The notes under the pieces were generated by a model. The model was not told where the DNA came from. It saw only the letters and a list, made by a program, of their open reading frames with translations, and did no database searches. A stretch of 64,000 nucleotides of DNA from Streptomyces sp. NBC_00335 (lineage in GTDB: Bacteria; Actinomycetota; Actinomycetes; Streptomycetales; Streptomycetaceae): the NCBI RefSeq assembly GCF_036127095.1, contig NZ_CP108006.1, positions 7,307,501 through 7,371,500 on the forward strand, given 5' to 3'. Below, piece by piece: positions 44,594 through 54,416 of this stretch (position 1 is the stretch's first letter; each line of letters starts with the position of its first letter). A program made the position numbers and the translations under genes.

Positions 44594-45481
44594 TTACGCG
44601 TCGTCAGCGAGGGCGCTGATGAGATCCGACGAATCGCGGGGCGGGAGGGCGTGCGCCTGGATGGTGCGGAACGCGGCGCTGTACGCCTCAAGGTCTTCCT
44701 TCCGCTCCAGATAGAGGCTACTCGTCAAATGGTCGAGTACCACCACATCCAGATCGGCGATGTTCGGAAATGAGAAGATGACGAACGGTCCGGTGAGGCC
44801 GAGATGTCCCCCCACGCTGAACGGCAGTACCTGAAGCCGCACTTGGGGCAAACGCGCCACCTCCACCAGGTGCCTCAGCTGTTCCTCCATCACCCCCGCC
44901 CCGCCGATCGTGCGCCGCAGCACCGCCTCGTCGAGCACCGCGCTCAGCTCCAGCGGCGGATCGGCCCGCAGTACGGACTGACGTGCCAGCCGTACGTCGA
45001 CCAGCGCGTCCACCTTGGGCTCCGGCAGCCCGCCCAGGGCGGCCCGGGTCACGGCGCGCGCGTACTCCGGGGTCTGGAGCAGTCCCGGCACCACGGACAG
45101 CTCGACGGTGCGGGCCGACCGGGCCCCCGCCTCCAGGCTGATGAAGTCCCGGTACTCCTGTGGCAGCAGTCCCCGGTAGTCGTGCCACCACTGGCGGCCG
45201 CGCCCGGTGTCGTCGTCCGGGGCGGGGCCCGCCGCCGAGGCCGAGAGGGCCTCCAGCAGGGCGCGCTGCTGCACGCTCACGACGTCTTCCCCGTAGACGT
45301 CGAGCAGCAGCCGGATGTCCTCGACCTTGACGCCGCTGCGCCCCGTCTCGATACGACTGATCTTCGACTGGTGCCATCCCGCCAGCCGGGCCGCCTCACC
45401 ACTGGTGAGTCCGGTCCGGTCGCGAAGGGCACGCAGTTCCTCGCCGAGCTTGCGTCGGCGCACCGCGGGACCATGCTGCAC
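44594..45481 (-). CDS. WhiJ-like XRE-family regulator
   Basis: GTG 45481 is preceded by AAGGAGG and gives 295 aa. The N-terminal helix-turn-helix (LRALRDRTGLTSGEAARLAGWHQSKISRIETGRSGV) is followed by the large DUF5753-type domain (WWHDYRGLLPQEYRDFISLEAGARSARTVELSVVPGLLQTPEYARAV, then VMEEQLRHLVEVARLPQVRLQVLPFSVGGH). These proteins regulate development and antibiotic production with DUF397 and ATPase partners. The divergent gene codes for such an ATPase, so this is a complete three-gene set. A palindrome between them is a likely operator. Confidence 0.93.
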   Translation of the reverse strand: MQHGPAVRRRKLGEELRALRDRTGLTSGEAARLAGWHQSKISRIETGRSGVKVEDIRLLLDVYGEDVVSVQQRALLEALSASAAGPAPDDDTGRGRQWWHDYRGLLPQEYRDFISLEAGARSARTVELSVVPGLLQTPEYARAVTRAALGGLPEPKVDALVDVRLARQSVLRADPPLELSAVLDEAVLRRTIGGAGVMEEQLRHLVEVARLPQVRLQVLPFSVGGHLGLTGPFVIFSFPNIADLDVVVLDHLTSSLYLERKEDLEAYSAAFRTIQAHALPPRDSSDLISALADDA

Positions 45482-45570
45482 ACCCGCCTCCTTCCACCGG
45501 CACAGCTCGCACCAGTCTGCCGTCCAAATACGCTCTTCCGTAGCAGAGTTCACCGCATTGAGCGACAGAT

Positions 45571-45580
45571 ATATGCATAT
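45571..45580. promoter_or_regulatory. AT-rich palindrome in the WhiJ-like/ATPase divergent promoter
   Basis: ATATGCATAT is a perfect 10-nt palindrome in an AT-rich patch that stands out against the GC-rich surround, lying about 90 nt from either gene. It may be promoter or operator DNA for the two divergent units. Confidence 0.4.
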
Positions 45581-45678
45581 CTTGAGGGATCTGCGGAAAC
45601 GGCGGGACGATGGGTGGCACTCTGGCGTCCAGCACAGATCCGGGGCGGCTTCGCCCCGGTGGGAAAGGGACCGTCGCC

Positions 45679-46131
45679 ATGGCAGATCATCAGGAAGCAT
45701 CCGTTACTCTGCCGAGCGATCCCGCCTCGGTCGCGGCCGCCCGCCGCTACGTGGCGGAGGTGCTGGGCGAGTGGGGACTGTCCGAGGGGACCGAGGCCGC
45801 CGACAGCATCCGGCTGATCGTCTCGGAACTGGCCACCAACTCCGTGCAGCACACCTTCGGCAAGTCGCCGACCTTCACCGTGGACATCCGCCTGGAGCGC
45901 GAGGAGTGGCTCCGCATCGGCGTCACCGACAGCCACCCGCGCTGGCCCAAGCGGCTCCCGGCCGCCGTCCAGCAGGACAACGGCCGGGGGATGGTCATCA
46001 TCCGCTGGCTCGCCGCGGAAGCGGGCGGCCGGCTCTCGGTCAGCCCGACCGAGGACGGCGGCAAGACCGTGTGGATCGCCCTGCCCTGGGTGGCCGCCGG
46101 AGCGCCGGTGCGGACCGCCACCGGCTGCTGA
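45679..46131 (+). CDS. Anti-sigma-factor-like ATP-binding protein (HATPase_c)
   Basis: The 150-aa protein is a GHKL ATPase of the SpoIIAB/RsbW-like Streptomyces group. N-box is IRLIVSELATNSVQHTFG, then VTDSHPRWPKR and QQDNGRGMVIIRWLAAEAGG. The histidine kinase acceptor domain is absent, so it acts as a protein kinase or anti-sigma factor rather than a sensor. It is divergent from the WhiJ-like gene and belongs with it and the DUF397 protein functionally. Confidence 0.88.
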   Translation: MADHQEASVTLPSDPASVAAARRYVAEVLGEWGLSEGTEAADSIRLIVSELATNSVQHTFGKSPTFTVDIRLEREEWLRIGVTDSHPRWPKRLPAAVQQDNGRGMVIIRWLAAEAGGRLSVSPTEDGGKTVWIALPWVAAGAPVRTATGC

Positions 46132-46150
46132 CCGGCGGGGCGTCACGACG

Positions 46151-46540
46151 TCAGGACCCGGCGCGCTCCGCGGCGCTGCGCTCTATGCAGAGTTCGTTGC
46201 CCTCCGGGTCGGCGAGCACGGCCCAACCGGTCCCGTCCGGCCGGCGCTGGTCGGACACCAGCTTCGCGCCGAGCCCGAGCAGCCGCTCCACGTTCTCGTC
46301 GCGGGTGCCGGTGGTCGGCTGGATGTCCAAGTGGACCCGGTTCTTCCCGGACTTGCCCTCCGGCACCTGGATGAACAGCAGTCCGGTCACCCCCGGCTGC
46401 CCTGGCACCAGCGAGATCTCGGGGTCGTCCGCCAGGTCGTCCGGGTGAATGGGCCAGCCGGTGACCTCGGACCAGAACTGCGCCAGCGCGTACGGCTCCT
46501 GCGCGTCGAAGGTGATGTGGTGGACGGGGTTCGCGAACAT
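46151..46540 (-). CDS. VOC/glyoxalase-like domain protein
   Basis: Start ATG 46540 follows GAGGAG and gives 129 aa. Two beta-alpha-beta-beta-beta modules are seen: MFANPVHHITFDAQEPYALAQFWSEVTGWPI, and RVHLDIQPTTGTRDENVERLLGLGAKLV ending GWAVLADPEGNELCIER. It resembles Streptomyces VOC proteins with conserved His and Glu metal ligands; substrate unknown. It is often called a glyoxalase or bleomycin-resistance-like protein, but neither role is shown. Confidence 0.87.
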   Translation of the reverse strand: MFANPVHHITFDAQEPYALAQFWSEVTGWPIHPDDLADDPEISLVPGQPGVTGLLFIQVPEGKSGKNRVHLDIQPTTGTRDENVERLLGLGAKLVSDQRRPDGTGWAVLADPEGNELCIERSAAERAGS

Positions 46541-46587
46541 GCTGCTCCTCGTGGACGGCTCCGTATACGGAACCGGGCTGTGCGACG

Positions 46588-46604
46588 CCCGGAGTTGAAC
46601 CGGG
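46588..46604 (-). other. tRNA T-arm-like hairpin (possible tRNA relic)
   Basis: On the minus strand CCCGG-TTCAACT-CCGGG has the exact stem and loop lengths of a tRNA T arm, with the TTCAA loop sequence. The next bases CGTCGCA pair 6 of 7 with TGCCGCG at 46641-46647, but the distance is too short and the D and anticodon arms do not fold. I therefore see a tRNA relic or coincidence, not a working tRNA. Confidence 0.3.
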
Positions 46605-46769
46605 TACCTGCACGAAACGTGGGTTAACTCAGCGGAAAAGCGCGGCACCTAGCGTAACGGCCACGTTCCTTCCGCCAATGGTCACCCATGGGCCGGCAAA
46701 GCGGCGGTGGGCGGGACGGAAAGTCTTTCCTTGTGTTGGGCAAGACACGCTTGGCTCGGATATGCGCAG

Positions 46770-46786
46770 GTCAACAAAGTGTTGAC
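46770..46786. promoter_or_regulatory. Inverted repeat in the urease promoter
   Basis: GTCAACA-aag-TGTTGAC has perfect 7-nt arms about 60 nt before ureA and overlaps TTGACG, a plausible -35 hexamer. A repressor or GlnR-like regulator could act here. The consensus for GlnR is different, so the binder is unknown. Confidence 0.55.
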
Positions 46787-46844
46787 GGCCCATAAGGTCG
46801 GCTCGGCGCGATGTTGATCATGTCCCGGAAGCTTGGTGATTGCT

Positions 46845-47147
46845 GTGCAGCTGACCCCCCACGAGCAGGAGAGACTGCTCATCCACGTCGCCGCCGACGT
46901 GGCCGAGAGACGCAAGGCGCGGGGCGTACTCCTCAACCATCCCGAGGCGATCGCCCTGATCACGGCACACCTCCTCGAAGGGGCCCGCGACGGCCGGACG
47001 GTGGCCGAGCTGATGGCCTCCGGGCGGACCGTGCTCTCCCGCGAGGAGGTCATGGAGGGGATACCCGAGATGATCCACGACGTCCAGGTCGAGGCGACCT
47101 TCCCGGACGGCACCAAGCTCGTCACCGTCCACGACCCCATCGTCTGA
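46845..47147 (+). CDS. ureA: Urease gamma subunit
   Basis: GTG 46845 ([16 protein letters not shown]) gives 100 aa, the family length. [47 protein letters not shown] is the usual UreA C-terminal block. It is the first gene of ureABCFGD and forms the urease apoenzyme with beta and alpha, which hydrolyses urea to ammonia and carbamate. Confidence 0.95.
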   Translation: MQLTPHEQERLLIHVAADVAERRKARGVLLNHPEAIALITAHLLEGARDGRTVAELMASGRTVLSREEVMEGIPEMIHDVQVEATFPDGTKLVTVHDPIV

Positions 47148-47161
47148 GAGCGAGTGCCCGC

Positions 47162-47473
47162 ATGATCCCCGGCGAAATCGCCTACGGGGACGGCCCGGTG
47201 CGCCTCAACGAAGGCCGGCCCGTCACCCGACTCACCGTGCTCAACGCCGCCGACCGGCCCGTCCAGGTCGGCTCGCACTACCACTTCGCCGAGGCCAACC
47301 CCGGCCTCGACTTCGACCGCCGCGCGGCCCACGGCCTGCGGCTCGACATCGCCGCCGGCACCGCGGTCCGCTTCGAGCCGGGCATCCCGGTTGCCGTGGC
47401 CCTCGTACCGCTGGCCGGGCTGCGCACCGTGCCGGGACTGCGCGGGGAGACCGGAGGGCCGCTCGATGGCTGA
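47162..47473 (+). CDS. ureB: Urease beta subunit
   Basis: The 103-aa protein begins [18 protein letters not shown] and has the conserved [18 protein letters not shown] and GTAVRFEPG blocks. It starts 14 nt after ureA and overlaps the ureC start by 8 nt. It has no catalytic residues but assembles the trimer. Confidence 0.95.
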   Translation: MIPGEIAYGDGPVRLNEGRPVTRLTVLNAADRPVQVGSHYHFAEANPGLDFDRRAAHGLRLDIAAGTAVRFEPGIPVAVALVPLAGLRTVPGLRGETGGPLDG

Positions 47474-49187
47474 GATATCGCGCCAGGTCTACGCCGACCT
47501 CTTCGGGCCCACCACGGGCGACCGCATCCGCCTCGCCGACACCGACCTCTTCGTCGAGATCGAGCAGGACCTCGGCGGCGGGCCCGGCCTGGCCGGCGAC
47601 GAGGCCGTCTTCGGCGGCGGCAAGGTCATCCGCGAATCCATGGGCCAGGCCCGCACCACCCGCGCCGAGGGCGCCGCCGACACCGTCATCACCGGAGTGG
47701 TGATCCTCGACCACTGGGGCATCGTCAAGGCCGACGTCGGCATCCGCGACGGCCGGATCTGCGGCATCGGCAAGGCCGGCAACCCCGACACCATGGACGG
47801 CGTCGACCGCGCCCTGGTGATCGGCCCCGAGACCGAGATCATCGCGGGCAACGGGAAGATCCTCACCGCGGGCGCCGTCGACGCCCACGTCCACTTCATC
47901 TCCCCGACCGTGATCGACGAGGCCCTCGCCTCCGGCATCACCACCCTCGTCGGCGGCGGCACCGGACCCGCCGAGGGCACCAAGGCCACCACCGTCACCC
48001 CCGGACCCTGGCACCTGGCCCGGATGTTCGCCGCGCTGGAGTCCCACCCCGTCAACATCGGCCTGCTCGGCAAGGGCAACACCATGTCCCGCGAGGGCAT
48101 GTACTCCCAACTGCGCGGCGGAGCACTCGGCTTCAAGCTCCACGAGGACTGGGGATCCACCCCGGCCGTCATCGACGCCTGCCTCACCGTCTGCGAGGAG
48201 ACCGGTGCCCAGGCCGCCATCCACACCGACACCCTCAACGAGGCCGGGTTCGTCGCCGACACCCTCGCCGCCATCGGCGGGCGGACCATCCACTCGTACC
48301 ACACCGAAGGCGCGGGCGGCGGGCACGCACCCGACATCATCACCGTGGTCTCCGAGCCCAACATCCTGCCCAGCTCCACCAACCCGACCCGGCCGCACAC
48401 CGTCAACACCGTCGAGGAACACCTCGACATGCTGATGGTCTGCCACCACCTCAACCCCGCCGTCCCCGAAGACCTGGCCTTCGCCGAGTCCCGGATCCGG
48501 CCCTCCACCATCGCCGCCGAGGACGTCCTGCACGACCTCGGAGCCATCTCGATCATCTCCTCCGACGCCCAGGCCATGGGCCGCGTCGGCGAGGTGATCC
48601 TGCGCACCTGGCAGACGGCCCACGTCATGAAGAAGCGGCGCGGCCCCCTGCCCGGCGACGGGCCCGCCGACAACCACCGGGCCAGGCGCTACATCGCCAA
48701 GTACACGATCAACCCGGCCGTCGCCCAGGGCCTGGCCCGCGAGATCGGCTCCGTCGAGACCGGCAAGCTCGCCGACCTGGTGCTGTGGAAGCCCGCCTTC
48801 TTCGGGGTCAAACCCGAACTGGTCATCAAGGGAGGCCAGATCGCCTACGCGCAGATGGGCGATGCCAACGCCTCCATCCCCACCCCGCAGCCGGTCCTGC
48901 CGCGCCCGATGTTCGGGGCGTACGGGCGGGCCCCCGGGCTCAACTCGGTCAACTTCACTTCCCAGGCGGCCCTCGACGACGGACTGCCCGAACGGCTCGG
49001 GCTCGGCAAGGAGTTCGTCGCCATCGAGAGCACCCGCAAGGTCACCAAGGCGGACATGCGCAACAACGACGCCATGCCGAGGGTGGAAGTCGACGCCGAC
49101 ACCTTCACCGTCACCATCGACGGCGAGGTGGTGGAACCGGCCCCGGCGGCCGAACTCCCCATGGCCCAGCGCTATTTCCTCTTCTGA
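47466..49187 (+). CDS. ureC: Urease alpha (catalytic) subunit
   Basis: The 573-aa subunit holds the dinuclear nickel site. Metal ligands are in VDAHVHF (two His), GFKLHEDWG (carbamylated Lys), HTDTLNEAG and [12 protein letters not shown] (His ligands), and SSDAQAMG (Asp). The flap His lies in MVCHHLNP. All are intact, so it should be active. Its ATG is inside the ureB end, a typical translational overlap. Confidence 0.97.
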   Translation: MAEISRQVYADLFGPTTGDRIRLADTDLFVEIEQDLGGGPGLAGDEAVFGGGKVIRESMGQARTTRAEGAADTVITGVVILDHWGIVKADVGIRDGRICGIGKAGNPDTMDGVDRALVIGPETEIIAGNGKILTAGAVDAHVHFISPTVIDEALASGITTLVGGGTGPAEGTKATTVTPGPWHLARMFAALESHPVNIGLLGKGNTMSREGMYSQLRGGALGFKLHEDWGSTPAVIDACLTVCEETGAQAAIHTDTLNEAGFVADTLAAIGGRTIHSYHTEGAGGGHAPDIITVVSEPNILPSSTNPTRPHTVNTVEEHLDMLMVCHHLNPAVPEDLAFAESRIRPSTIAAEDVLHDLGAISIISSDAQAMGRVGEVILRTWQTAHVMKKRRGPLPGDGPADNHRARRYIAKYTINPAVAQGLAREIGSVETGKLADLVLWKPAFFGVKPELVIKGGQIAYAQMGDANASIPTPQPVLPRPMFGAYGRAPGLNSVNFTSQAALDDGLPERLGLGKEFVAIESTRKVTKADMRNNDAMPRVEVDADTFTVTIDGEVVEPAPAAELPMAQRYFLF

Positions 49188-49205
49188 CGGGAGGGGCCTG
49201 TTCCG

Positions 49206-49880
49206 ATGAGCCTCGCCACCCTCCTCGTCCTCGCCGACGGCCGCTTCCCCGCCGGAGGCCACGCCCACTCCGGCGGGGCCGAGGCCGCCTGCAAGGCGGG
49301 CCGCATCCACGACGCCGCCACCCTGGCGGAGTTCTGCCGGGGCCGGCTGCACACCGCCGGGCTCGTCGCGGCGGGCCTCGCCGCGGCGGCCGCCCTCGGG
49401 ATCGACCCGGCGGCCCTCGACGAAGCCGCCGACGCCCGGACCCCGTCACCCGCGCTGCGCGCCTCCGCGCGACGGCTCGGGCGCCAGCTGATGCGGGCCG
49501 CCCGCGCCACCTGGCCCGGCGCCGAACTGGACGCGATGGCCGCCGCGTTCCCGCGCGGGGCGCACCAGCCCGTGGTGCTCGGCGTCACCGCCCGCTCGGC
49601 GGGGCTCCGACCACTGGACGCCGCGCACGTGGCGGCGTACGAGAGCGTGGGCGGGCCGGCCACCGCCACCGTACGGCTGCTCGGCCTGGACCCCTTCGAG
49701 GCGAGCCGGGTCCTGGCAGGGCTCGCCCCCGAGCTGGACTCCGTGTCCCGGCAGGCGGTGCGGGCCGCGCTGCGGGCCCGCACCGACGGTACGCACACCC
49801 TGCCCGCGGCCTCCTCACCGCTGCTGGACATCGCGGCGCAGGCCCATGCCGACTGGCCGGTACGTCTGTTCGCCTCCTGA
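49206..49880 (+). CDS. ureF: Urease accessory protein UreF
   Basis: The 224-aa all-helical protein starts [30 protein letters not shown], the conserved UreF opening, and continues with [15 protein letters not shown] and [15 protein letters not shown]. It acts as the GTPase-regulating member of the UreDFG complex that loads nickel and CO2 into UreC. Confidence 0.93.
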   Translation: MSLATLLVLADGRFPAGGHAHSGGAEAACKAGRIHDAATLAEFCRGRLHTAGLVAAGLAAAAALGIDPAALDEAADARTPSPALRASARRLGRQLMRAARATWPGAELDAMAAAFPRGAHQPVVLGVTARSAGLRPLDAAHVAAYESVGGPATATVRLLGLDPFEASRVLAGLAPELDSVSRQAVRAALRARTDGTHTLPAASSPLLDIAAQAHADWPVRLFAS

Positions 49881-49947
49881 CCCGCCCCCCACCCCGCAGC
49901 CCGCGCGGCGGACCCCGCCCCCCTGCTTCAGCTCAAGGAGACCCCCC

Positions 49948-50648
<701 letters not shown>

Positions 50649-50652
<4 letters not shown>

Positions 50653-51479
50653 GCCCCACGGTCATCCCCGCGGCCGTCCCCACGGCGCCGGGCGCGCCCC
50701 CCGCCGGCCCCCCGGCCCCCGCTCCGGCCGGCCTGCGCGCCACCGCCCGGATCGGCGCCACCACCGACGGGCGGGGCGGCACCGCCCTGCCCCTGCTGGC
50801 CGGGGAGGGGCCGCTCGCCCTGCGCCGCACCCGGGGCGGGCCCGGTGAGGCGGGCGTCATGCTGGTCGGCGCCATGAGCGCCCCCCTCGGCGGTGACCAC
50901 CTCACGGTCGAGGCCGCCGCGGGACCGGGCGCCCGGCTGGTGTTCCGCTCGGCGGCGGCCACCCTGGCACTGCCCGGCCGGCACGGAGAACCCGCGCGGT
51001 ACGACGTACGGCTCCGGCTCGGGGACGGGGCGGCGGTGCGCTGGCTCCCGGAGCCCCTCGTCTCGGTGCGCGGCAGCGACCTGCGGGTCCGTACCCGCGC
51101 CGAACTCGCCCCCACCGCCCGGCTCCTGCTGCGCGAGGAGCAGGTGCTCGGCCGCACCGGAGAGGCTCCCGGCCTGCTGCGCGCCCGGCTCGCCGTGACC
51201 CGGGACGGGCGCCCGCTGCTGGACCAGGAGCTCGCCTGCGGACCGGGCGCACCCGGCGGCTGGGACGGCCCGGCGGGACTCGCGGGCCACCGGGCACTGG
51301 GGCAGCTGCTGGTGGTGGACCCGGAGTTCGCGAAGGCCCCGCCGCAGGCAGGGATGCTGGGGGAGTTCGCCGCGCTCACCCCGCTGGCGGGTCCGGCCGT
51401 CCTGGTCACGGCCCTGGCCCCGGACGCACTGCGGCTGCGCGAACTGCTCGACTCCGCCTGCGCCGCCTACGGTTGGTGA
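50649..51479 (+). CDS. ureD: Urease accessory protein UreD (UreH)
   Basis: GTG 50649 overlaps the ureG stop (GTGA) and gives 276 aa. After an Ala/Pro-rich start come [41 protein letters not shown] and [21 protein letters not shown], the scaffold blocks of UreD. It brings the UreFG complex to the apoenzyme and provides the nickel route. It ends the operon; ureE and a nickel or urea transporter are absent. Confidence 0.93.
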
Positions 51480-51700
51480 ACCCCGGGACCGCCACGGCCG
51501 GCGGCCCACCGAACCCCGGACGAACCAGACACCGCTCAGCGGTACACCCATTTCCGGATATCGGGTTGGCAAAGAACCGCCCCGTGCTCTGTTGCCCGCT
51601 CCTGGTCAGGCGGAAGTATCCCCACCACGTGCCGACGCACATCCACACCGGCACGAACCACGCCGCCCACGGCGGCAGATGACGCAGGGGGAACAACCAC

Positions 51701-53395
51701 GTGATACGCAACGCGGTGCTGGGGAGCGCCGCCACTCTGGTCACCGGCACGCTGGCGGCGAGCCTGTTGCTCGCCCCGTCGGCGTCGGCCTCCTCGGCCT
51801 CGTCGGGCTTCTCCGGCCCTTCCGGCCGTGACAACCCGATCGCCGAGGCGTTCGGCACCCAGATCGCCGCCGCCCGCGCGGCCCGCACCGGGATCGACTG
51901 GAAGGACTGTCCGCCCGACTGGGGCTTCGCGGCGCCCATCCAGTGCGGCTACGTGAAGGTCCCGCTCGACTACAGCAAGCCCTTCGGCAAGACGATCGAC
52001 ATCGCGGTCGACCGCGCCGTCAGCACCGGCACCAAGGAAGAGCGCCAGGGCGCGCTCCTCTACAACCCGGGCGGCCCGGGCGCCTCCGGCATGCGCTTCC
52101 CCCGCCGGATCACCACCAAGAGCCCGCTGTGGGTCAACACCGCGAAGGCGTACGACTTCGTGGGCTTCGACCCGCGCGGCGTCGGCCACTCCGCGCCGAT
52201 CTCCTGCATTGACCCGCAGGAGTACGTCAAGGCCCCCAAGGCCGACCCGGTGCCGGACAGCAAGGCCGACAAGAACGCCCAGCGCAAGCTCGCCGAGGAG
52301 TACGCGGACGGCTGCAAGGAGCGCAGCGGCGAGATGCTGCCGTTCATGACCACGCCGAACATCGCGCGTGACCTGGACGTCATCCGTGCCGCCCTCGGCG
52401 AGAAGAAGCTGAACTTCATCGGCGTCTCCTACGGCACCTACATCGGCGGGGTCTACGCGACCCTGTTCCCGACGCACGTGCGCCGCATGATCGTCGACAG
52501 CGTGGTGGACCCCTCCCGCGACAACATCTGGTACGAGGCCAACCTCGGCCAGGACGTCGCCTTCCAGATGCGCTGGAACGACTGGGAGGACTGGGTCGCC
52601 AAGAACGACGCCTCCTTCCACCTCGGCACCACCCGCGCCGAGGTCGAGGCCAAGTGGCTGAAGCTGCGCGCGAAGGCCAAGGCCAACCCGCTCGGCGGGA
52701 TCGTCGGCCCGGCCGAGCTCATCGGCTTCTTCCAGAGCGCCCCGTACTACGACTCCTCCTGGGTGCCCGTCGCCCAGACCTGGGCCGCGTACGAGGCCGG
52801 CGACGAGCAGGCGCTGATCGACGCCATCGCCCCCGACATGAGCGACATCCAGGGCAACGCCTCGGCGGAGAACGGCAACGCCGTCTACACCGCGGTCGAG
52901 TGCGCCGACGCCAAGTGGCCCACCAGCTGGTCCAAGTGGGACCGGGACAACACCAAGCTGCACGCCCAGTACCCCTTCATGACCTGGGCCAACGCGTGGA
53001 TGAACCTGCCCTGCGCCACCTGGAAGTCCAAGCAGCACCACGCGATCGAGGTCGGTGTCGGCGCCCACCGCGGCCTGCCGCCGGTACTGATCGTGCAGTC
53101 CGAGCGTGACGCCGCCACGCCGTACAAGGGCGGGGTCTCGCTGAACAAGCGGCTCGCCGGCTCGCGTCTGATCACCGAGCAGAACGCCGGCTCGCACGGT
53201 GTCACCAACCTGGTGAACCCCTGCATCAACACCCGGGTGGACACCTACCTGCTCACCGGCCAGGTGGACGCCCAGAACGTGACGTGCGGTCCGCACGCCA
53301 CCCCGGTGGCCCCGGCGCCCGTCGCCGCCAAGCTGCTCGCGCCGGCCCCGGCCGCCGACCAGCGGGCGATCGACGAGCTCCCCGCCATCCGCTAG
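51701..53395 (+). CDS. Secreted tripeptidyl aminopeptidase (S33-like alpha/beta hydrolase)
   Basis: GTG 51701 gives 564 aa with a signal peptide (MIRNAVLGSAATLVTGTLAASLLLAPSASAS). NPGGPGASG is the oxyanion segment, GVSYGTYIGG holds the nucleophile Ser, QSERDAATPYKGG the Asp, and QNAGSHGVTN the His. These are the hallmarks of Streptomyces TAP-like proteases that cut tripeptides from protein N-termini. It is exported and stands alone between ureD and convergent plsC. Confidence 0.93.
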   Translation: MIRNAVLGSAATLVTGTLAASLLLAPSASASSASSGFSGPSGRDNPIAEAFGTQIAAARAARTGIDWKDCPPDWGFAAPIQCGYVKVPLDYSKPFGKTIDIAVDRAVSTGTKEERQGALLYNPGGPGASGMRFPRRITTKSPLWVNTAKAYDFVGFDPRGVGHSAPISCIDPQEYVKAPKADPVPDSKADKNAQRKLAEEYADGCKERSGEMLPFMTTPNIARDLDVIRAALGEKKLNFIGVSYGTYIGGVYATLFPTHVRRMIVDSVVDPSRDNIWYEANLGQDVAFQMRWNDWEDWVAKNDASFHLGTTRAEVEAKWLKLRAKAKANPLGGIVGPAELIGFFQSAPYYDSSWVPVAQTWAAYEAGDEQALIDAIAPDMSDIQGNASAENGNAVYTAVECADAKWPTSWSKWDRDNTKLHAQYPFMTWANAWMNLPCATWKSKQHHAIEVGVGAHRGLPPVLIVQSERDAATPYKGGVSLNKRLAGSRLITEQNAGSHGVTNLVNPCINTRVDTYLLTGQVDAQNVTCGPHATPVAPAPVAAKLLAPAPAADQRAIDELPAIR

Positions 53396-53437
53396 CCGGA
53401 CCGGGCGGGCACCGTTCCGCTCCGCACGGGAGAGGGC

Positions 53438-54148
53438 TCAGCGCGTCCTGCGCCGGGCCTTCTTCCGTGCTTCCTCTTCCTCCGCCTTGACGTCGGCGGC
53501 GTACCGGTCCACGTACTCCTGGCCGGACAGGGCGAGGACCTCGTACATGATCTCGTCGGTGACGGCCCGCAGCACGGCCCGCTCGCCCTCCATCCCCGCG
53601 TACCGGGAGAAGTCCAGCGGCCGGCCGAAGCGGATCGTGACCCGGCGGATCTTGGGGATCTTCTGTCCGGGCGGCTGGATCTCGAAGGTCCCGACCATCG
53701 CGCACGGGACGACGGGCACCGCGGCGCCCAGGGCCATCGCCGCCACTCCGACCTTGCCCTTGTACAGCCGCCCGTCGTGCGAGCGGGTGCCCTCCGGGTA
53801 GATGCCCAGCAGCTCGCCCTTGGACAGCACCCCGAGCCCCTCGCGGAGCGCGGCCTGACCCGCGTCCTTGCCGGAGCGGTCGACCGGGATCTGTCCGGCA
53901 CTGCGGAAGAAGGCGGCGGTGAGCCGTCCCTTCAGGCCCGGTCCGGTGAAGTACTCGGCCTTGGCGAGGAAGGTGATGCGCCGCGTCAGGATCGCGGGCA
54001 TCAGGAAGTGGTCGGAGAACGACAGGTGGTTGCCCGCGATGATCGCGGCCCCGTCCTCCGGGATGTTCTCCAGTCCTTCGATGCGGGGCCGGAACAGGAG
54101 CCGCAGCAGCGGCCCCAGGATCACGTGCTTGAGCAAGTGGTAGAACAC
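53438..54148 (-). CDS. plsC: 1-acyl-sn-glycerol-3-phosphate acyltransferase
   Basis: The 236-aa protein (GTG start; a TTG one codon upstream is also open) has the acyltransferase motif NHLSFSD with the HX4D pair. It is followed by FFRSAGQIPVDRSG and IYPEGTRS, which bind glycerol-3-phosphate and acyl donor. It makes phosphatidic acid at the inner membrane face. The last 25 residues are highly charged (AADVKAEEEEARKKARRRTR). Confidence 0.92.
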   Translation of the reverse strand: MFYHLLKHVILGPLLRLLFRPRIEGLENIPEDGAAIIAGNHLSFSDHFLMPAILTRRITFLAKAEYFTGPGLKGRLTAAFFRSAGQIPVDRSGKDAGQAALREGLGVLSKGELLGIYPEGTRSHDGRLYKGKVGVAAMALGAAVPVVPCAMVGTFEIQPPGQKIPKIRRVTIRFGRPLDFSRYAGMEGERAVLRAVTDEIMYEVLALSGQEYVDRYAADVKAEEEEARKKARRRTR

Positions 54149-54225
54149 CAAGCGGCTCCCGTCGACGTCCCGTGGTCAGGGGACATCCTACGGACGGTCA
54201 GCCATCGATCGCAGGGGGCGGCGGC

Positions 54226-54384
54226 TCAGGCACTGCCCGTGGCCGCCATTCCCGCGGTGAGCAGCCCCAGCACCACCCAGCCGAACCACAGCCAGCCGTT
54301 GCTTCCGAGGGCCACGGAATACGTGGCGATCGCCACCAGAGAGGCGAAGGTCATCACTGCCATCGCCTTCACGGATCCGGTCAT
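54226..54384 (-). CDS. Small membrane protein (52 aa)
   Basis: ATG 54384 starts a 52-residue protein with two hydrophobic stretches (VMTFASLVAIATYSVALG and WFGWVVLGLLTAGMAATG). It sits 32 nt after the CtaG-like gene on the same strand and is likely co-transcribed. The function is unknown; a role with cytochrome oxidase assembly is possible from position only. Confidence 0.68.
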   Translation of the reverse strand: MTGSVKAMAVMTFASLVAIATYSVALGSNGWLWFGWVVLGLLTAGMAATGSA

Positions 54385-54416
54385 GCCCCATGGTGGCGCC
54401 TGAAGGCGGTCCGGCG

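Noticed and set aside
46581..46660. A functional tRNA gene
   Set aside because: Only a T arm and part of an acceptor can be formed; D and anticodon arms and normal spacing are absent.
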